In this document: one piece after another, positions 62,241-64,000 of the stretch
Position numbering within the stretch: position 1 is the stretch's first letter
How the letters are laid out: every line of letters begins with the position of its first letter
Assembly: GCF_947498345.1 (NCBI RefSeq)
Contig: NZ_CANMJY010000010.1
Coordinates: 62,001 to 126,000 of the forward strand
Direction of reading: 5' to 3'
DNA: 64,000 nucleotides
Source: an uncultured Winogradskyella sp.
GTDB taxonomy: Bacteria; Bacteroidota; Bacteroidia; Flavobacteriales; Flavobacteriaceae
Notes under the pieces: generated by a model
Told to the model about the DNA's origin: nothing
The model's database searches: none
The model's input: only the letters and a program-made list of their open reading frames with translations
Made by a program: the position numbers and the translations under genes

Positions 62241-64000
62241 TTACCCTTCTAATTTTTCAGCCAATTCAAACCATCGTAATTCTTTTTCTTCTATTGCATT
62301 TATTATAGTTTGAAGCTCGTCTGATAATACATTGATATCTTCTTGTGATAATTCGGGATTATTAAATTTTGCTTCTAAGGCGGTTTTGTCTAACTCTAAA
62401 GACCGAATTTTAGATTCTAAATTTTTGTATTCCTTTTGCTCATTGTAAGATAATTTGTTGGCTTCGTTTTGCTTTACGGCTTTTGTATTATTGGTTTTTG
62501 CAGAAGCTTCAATTTGTTTTGGTAAGCTACTATCATATACTCTGAAGTCTGAATAATTTCCTGGGAAATCATCGACTTTGCCATGACCTCTAAATACAAA
62601 AAGATGATCCACGATTTTATCCATAAAATACCGATCATGTGATACAACCAAAAGTACGCCTGGGAAATCCATTAAAAAACTTTCTAGTACGTTAAGTGTA
62701 ACAATATCTAAATCGTTAGTAGGTTCATCCAGGATTAATACGTTTGGGTTTTGGATAAGAACGGTACATAAATAGAGGCGTTTTTGTTCGCCACCACTTA
62801 GTTTTTCAACAAAGTCATATTGTTTTTTTCTGTCAAACAAAAAGCGTTCTAATAGTTGTTGAGCACTTATTTGTCTACCTTTAGCTAAGGGAATGTAATC
62901 TCCATAAGCTCTAATAACATCAATAACTTTTTGCTCAGGTTTTACTGTGATACCACCTTGCGTGTAATAACCAATTTTTACGGTTTCACCAAGGATAATT
63001 TTCCCTCCGTCTGGTTGAAGACTACCCGTAAGTAGATTTAAAAATGTAGACTTTCCTGTACCATTTTTACCAATAATACCAATACGTTCGCCTTTTTTAA
63101 ATGTGTAATCAAACCCATCAAGTATTTTTTTGTCTTTAAAGGCTTTAGATACATTATGAAACTCTATGATCTTACTGCCAAGACGTTCCATATTTATTTC
63201 TAATTGTACCTGATGGTCTTTTCGTCTTTGATGTGCTTTTTTCTTTATTTCAAAGAAGTCGTCTATTCTACTTTTAGATTTTGTGGTACGTGCTTTGGGC
63301 TGGCGACGCATCCAATCTAATTCTTTTTTAAAGAGTTGCTTTGCTTTACCAGTCTCAATAGCTTGATTTTCAATTCGTGCTTCTTTCTTTTCCAGGTAGT
63401 ATGAGTAGTTACCTTTGTAAGTATATAATTGACCATGATCTAGTTCTATGATTTCATTACAAACGCGTTCTAAAAAATACCTATCGTGAGTTACCATAAA
63501 AAGCGTTTGTTGGGTTTTTGCAAAGTAATCTTCTAACCATTCAATCATTTCTAGATCGAGATGATTAGTGGGCTCATCTAAAATTAAAATATCAGGTTTA
63601 CTTAGTAAAGCTTGGGCCAGAGCTAATCGCTTTTTTTGTCCTCCAGAAAGTGTACTTACCTTTATGGTTAAATCATCTAACTTTAATTGGGATAATGTCT
63701 GTTGGTATTGCGTTTCAAATTCCCAAGCATTGCTTCTGTCCATAGCTTCAAAAGCTAATTGATAGGCTTCAATGTCTTCAGGGTTTTTTAAAGCATTTTC
63801 GTAAGCTTCAATGGTTTTTAAAATAGGTATATCTGATGCAAAAATCGTTTCTTCAATAGTGAGTTTATGGTCTAGATCGGGTTCTTGATCTAAGAATGCA
63901 AGTCTTAGCCCTTTTCTAATGACTATTTGCCCTTCATCTGGTGAGTCTTTTCCAGATAATATATTCAGAATTGATGTCTTTCCGCTTCCATTTTTAGCCA
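62241..64000 (-). CDS. ABC-F family ATPase (Uup-like), 5' end beyond the window
   Basis: The reading frame runs to the right edge, so the N-terminus is missing. Two ABC domains are visible: the first (Walker A remnant KNGSGKTSILN at the edge, LSGGQKKRLALAQALL, ILDEPTNHLDLEMIEWLE) and the second (GIIGKNGTGKSTFLNLL, LSGGEQKRLYLC, ILDEPTNDLDIV). The basic linker (RRQPKARTTKSKSRI) and C-terminal coiled coil (ESKIRSLELDKTALEAKF-like) point to the Uup branch of ribosome-associated ABC-F proteins rather than transporters. An internal ATG at 63743 is not the true start. Confidence 0.93.
   Translation of the reverse strand, partial: AKNGSGKTSILNILSGKDSPDEGQIVIRKGLRLAFLDQEPDLDHKLTIEETIFASDIPILKTIEAYENALKNPEDIEAYQLAFEAMDRSNAWEFETQYQQTLSQLKLDDLTIKVSTLSGGQKKRLALAQALLSKPDILILDEPTNHLDLEMIEWLEDYFAKTQQTLFMVTHDRYFLERVCNEIIELDHGQLYTYKGNYSYYLEKKEARIENQAIETGKAKQLFKKELDWMRRQPKARTTKSKSRIDDFFEIKKKAHQRRKDHQVQLEINMERLGSKIIEFHNVSKAFKDKKILDGFDYTFKKGERIGIIGKNGTGKSTFLNLLTGSLQPDGGKIILGETVKIGYYTQGGITVKPEQKVIDVIRAYGDYIPLAKGRQISAQQLLERFLFDRKKQYDFVEKLSGGEQKRLYLCTVLIQNPNVLILDEPTNDLDIVTLNVLESFLMDFPGVLLVVSHDRYFMDKIVDHLFVFRGHGKVDDFPGNYSDFRVYDSSLPKQIEASAKTNNTKAVKQNEANKLSYNEQKEYKNLESKIRSLELDKTALEAKFNNPELSQEDINVLSDELQTIINAIEEKELRWFELAEKLEG

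Overview
The window looks like a chromosomal segment of a member of the Flavobacteriaceae (phylum Bacteroidota). The evidence is low G+C content with A-rich leaders and few Shine-Dalgarno-like sites, repeated promoter cores matching the Bacteroidota -7 consensus TAnnTTTG, the phylum-typical strings rpmB-rpmG-DUF4295-ftsY and pyrG-yidC, a long SecA of about 1,118 residues, bacillithiol synthesis (BshC), a secreted protease with a type IX secretion C-terminal sorting region, and many short Cys-Ser-rich lipoproteins. The genus cannot be fixed from sequence reading alone. I saw no tRNA, rRNA, CRISPR array, insertion sequence or prophage.

Layout. 1-8,400: core genes (FAH-family tail, Hpt protein, cinA, ribosomal proteins L28/L33, DUF4295, ftsY, rimO), interrupted by a hypothetical gene, a lipoprotein amidase and a convergent beta-lactamase-fold lipoprotein. 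8,380-12,950 (minus): two VOC proteins around a TfoX-N-like protein, a secreted hypothetical protein and an M14 carboxypeptidase. 13,070-19,430 (plus): bshC, guaA, a LysM/periplasmic-binding protein, OsmC, a DUF922 metalloprotease and DUF3820. 19,770-20,960: a divergent group-2-like sigma-70 factor followed by a cold-shock protein. 21,060-32,100: a transglutaminase-like protein, pyrG-yidC, an AlkC/AlkD-like HEAT protein, a fasciclin lipoprotein, a YwqK-like protein, mnmA, an S8 protease and a nitronate monooxygenase-like enzyme.

32,100-41,920 reads as an accessory, regulator-rich stretch: a serine hydrolase with TPR, a membrane AraC regulator, a remnant of a second nitronate monooxygenase gene, a sodium:solute symporter, a Crp/Fnr regulator, an operon encoding a membrane fatty acid hydroxylase, a GlxA-type regulator and a DinB protein. 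Several perfect palindromes and an FNR-like box lie in its intergenic gaps.

42,000-50,380: MATE exporter, PAP2 phosphatase, glycosyltransferase, meaB, DUF2911, then an ECF sigma factor, a putative anti-sigma factor and an unusual charged-repeat/DUF4097-like protein, and an M23 peptidase. 50,370-55,600: an NTF2-like protein, a hexameric tyrosine-coordinated heme protein behind a second Crp/Fnr regulator, lipoproteins, GNAT, DoxX and an orphan with a nuclease-like signature. 55,900-64,000 (minus): secA, DUF2795, a PduO-type adenosyltransferase, an orphan ABC ATPase with a possible small membrane protein, a methyltransferase and the bulk of an ABC-F ATPase that runs off the window.

The strongest leads for something undescribed are the sigma/anti-sigma/repeat-protein operon (46,757-49,594), the Crp/Fnr gene with an FNR-like box at about -41 of the next operon (37,248-40,036), the second sigma-70 plus Csp pair, the Crp/Fnr plus heme-protein pair, and the palindromes around the accessory block.
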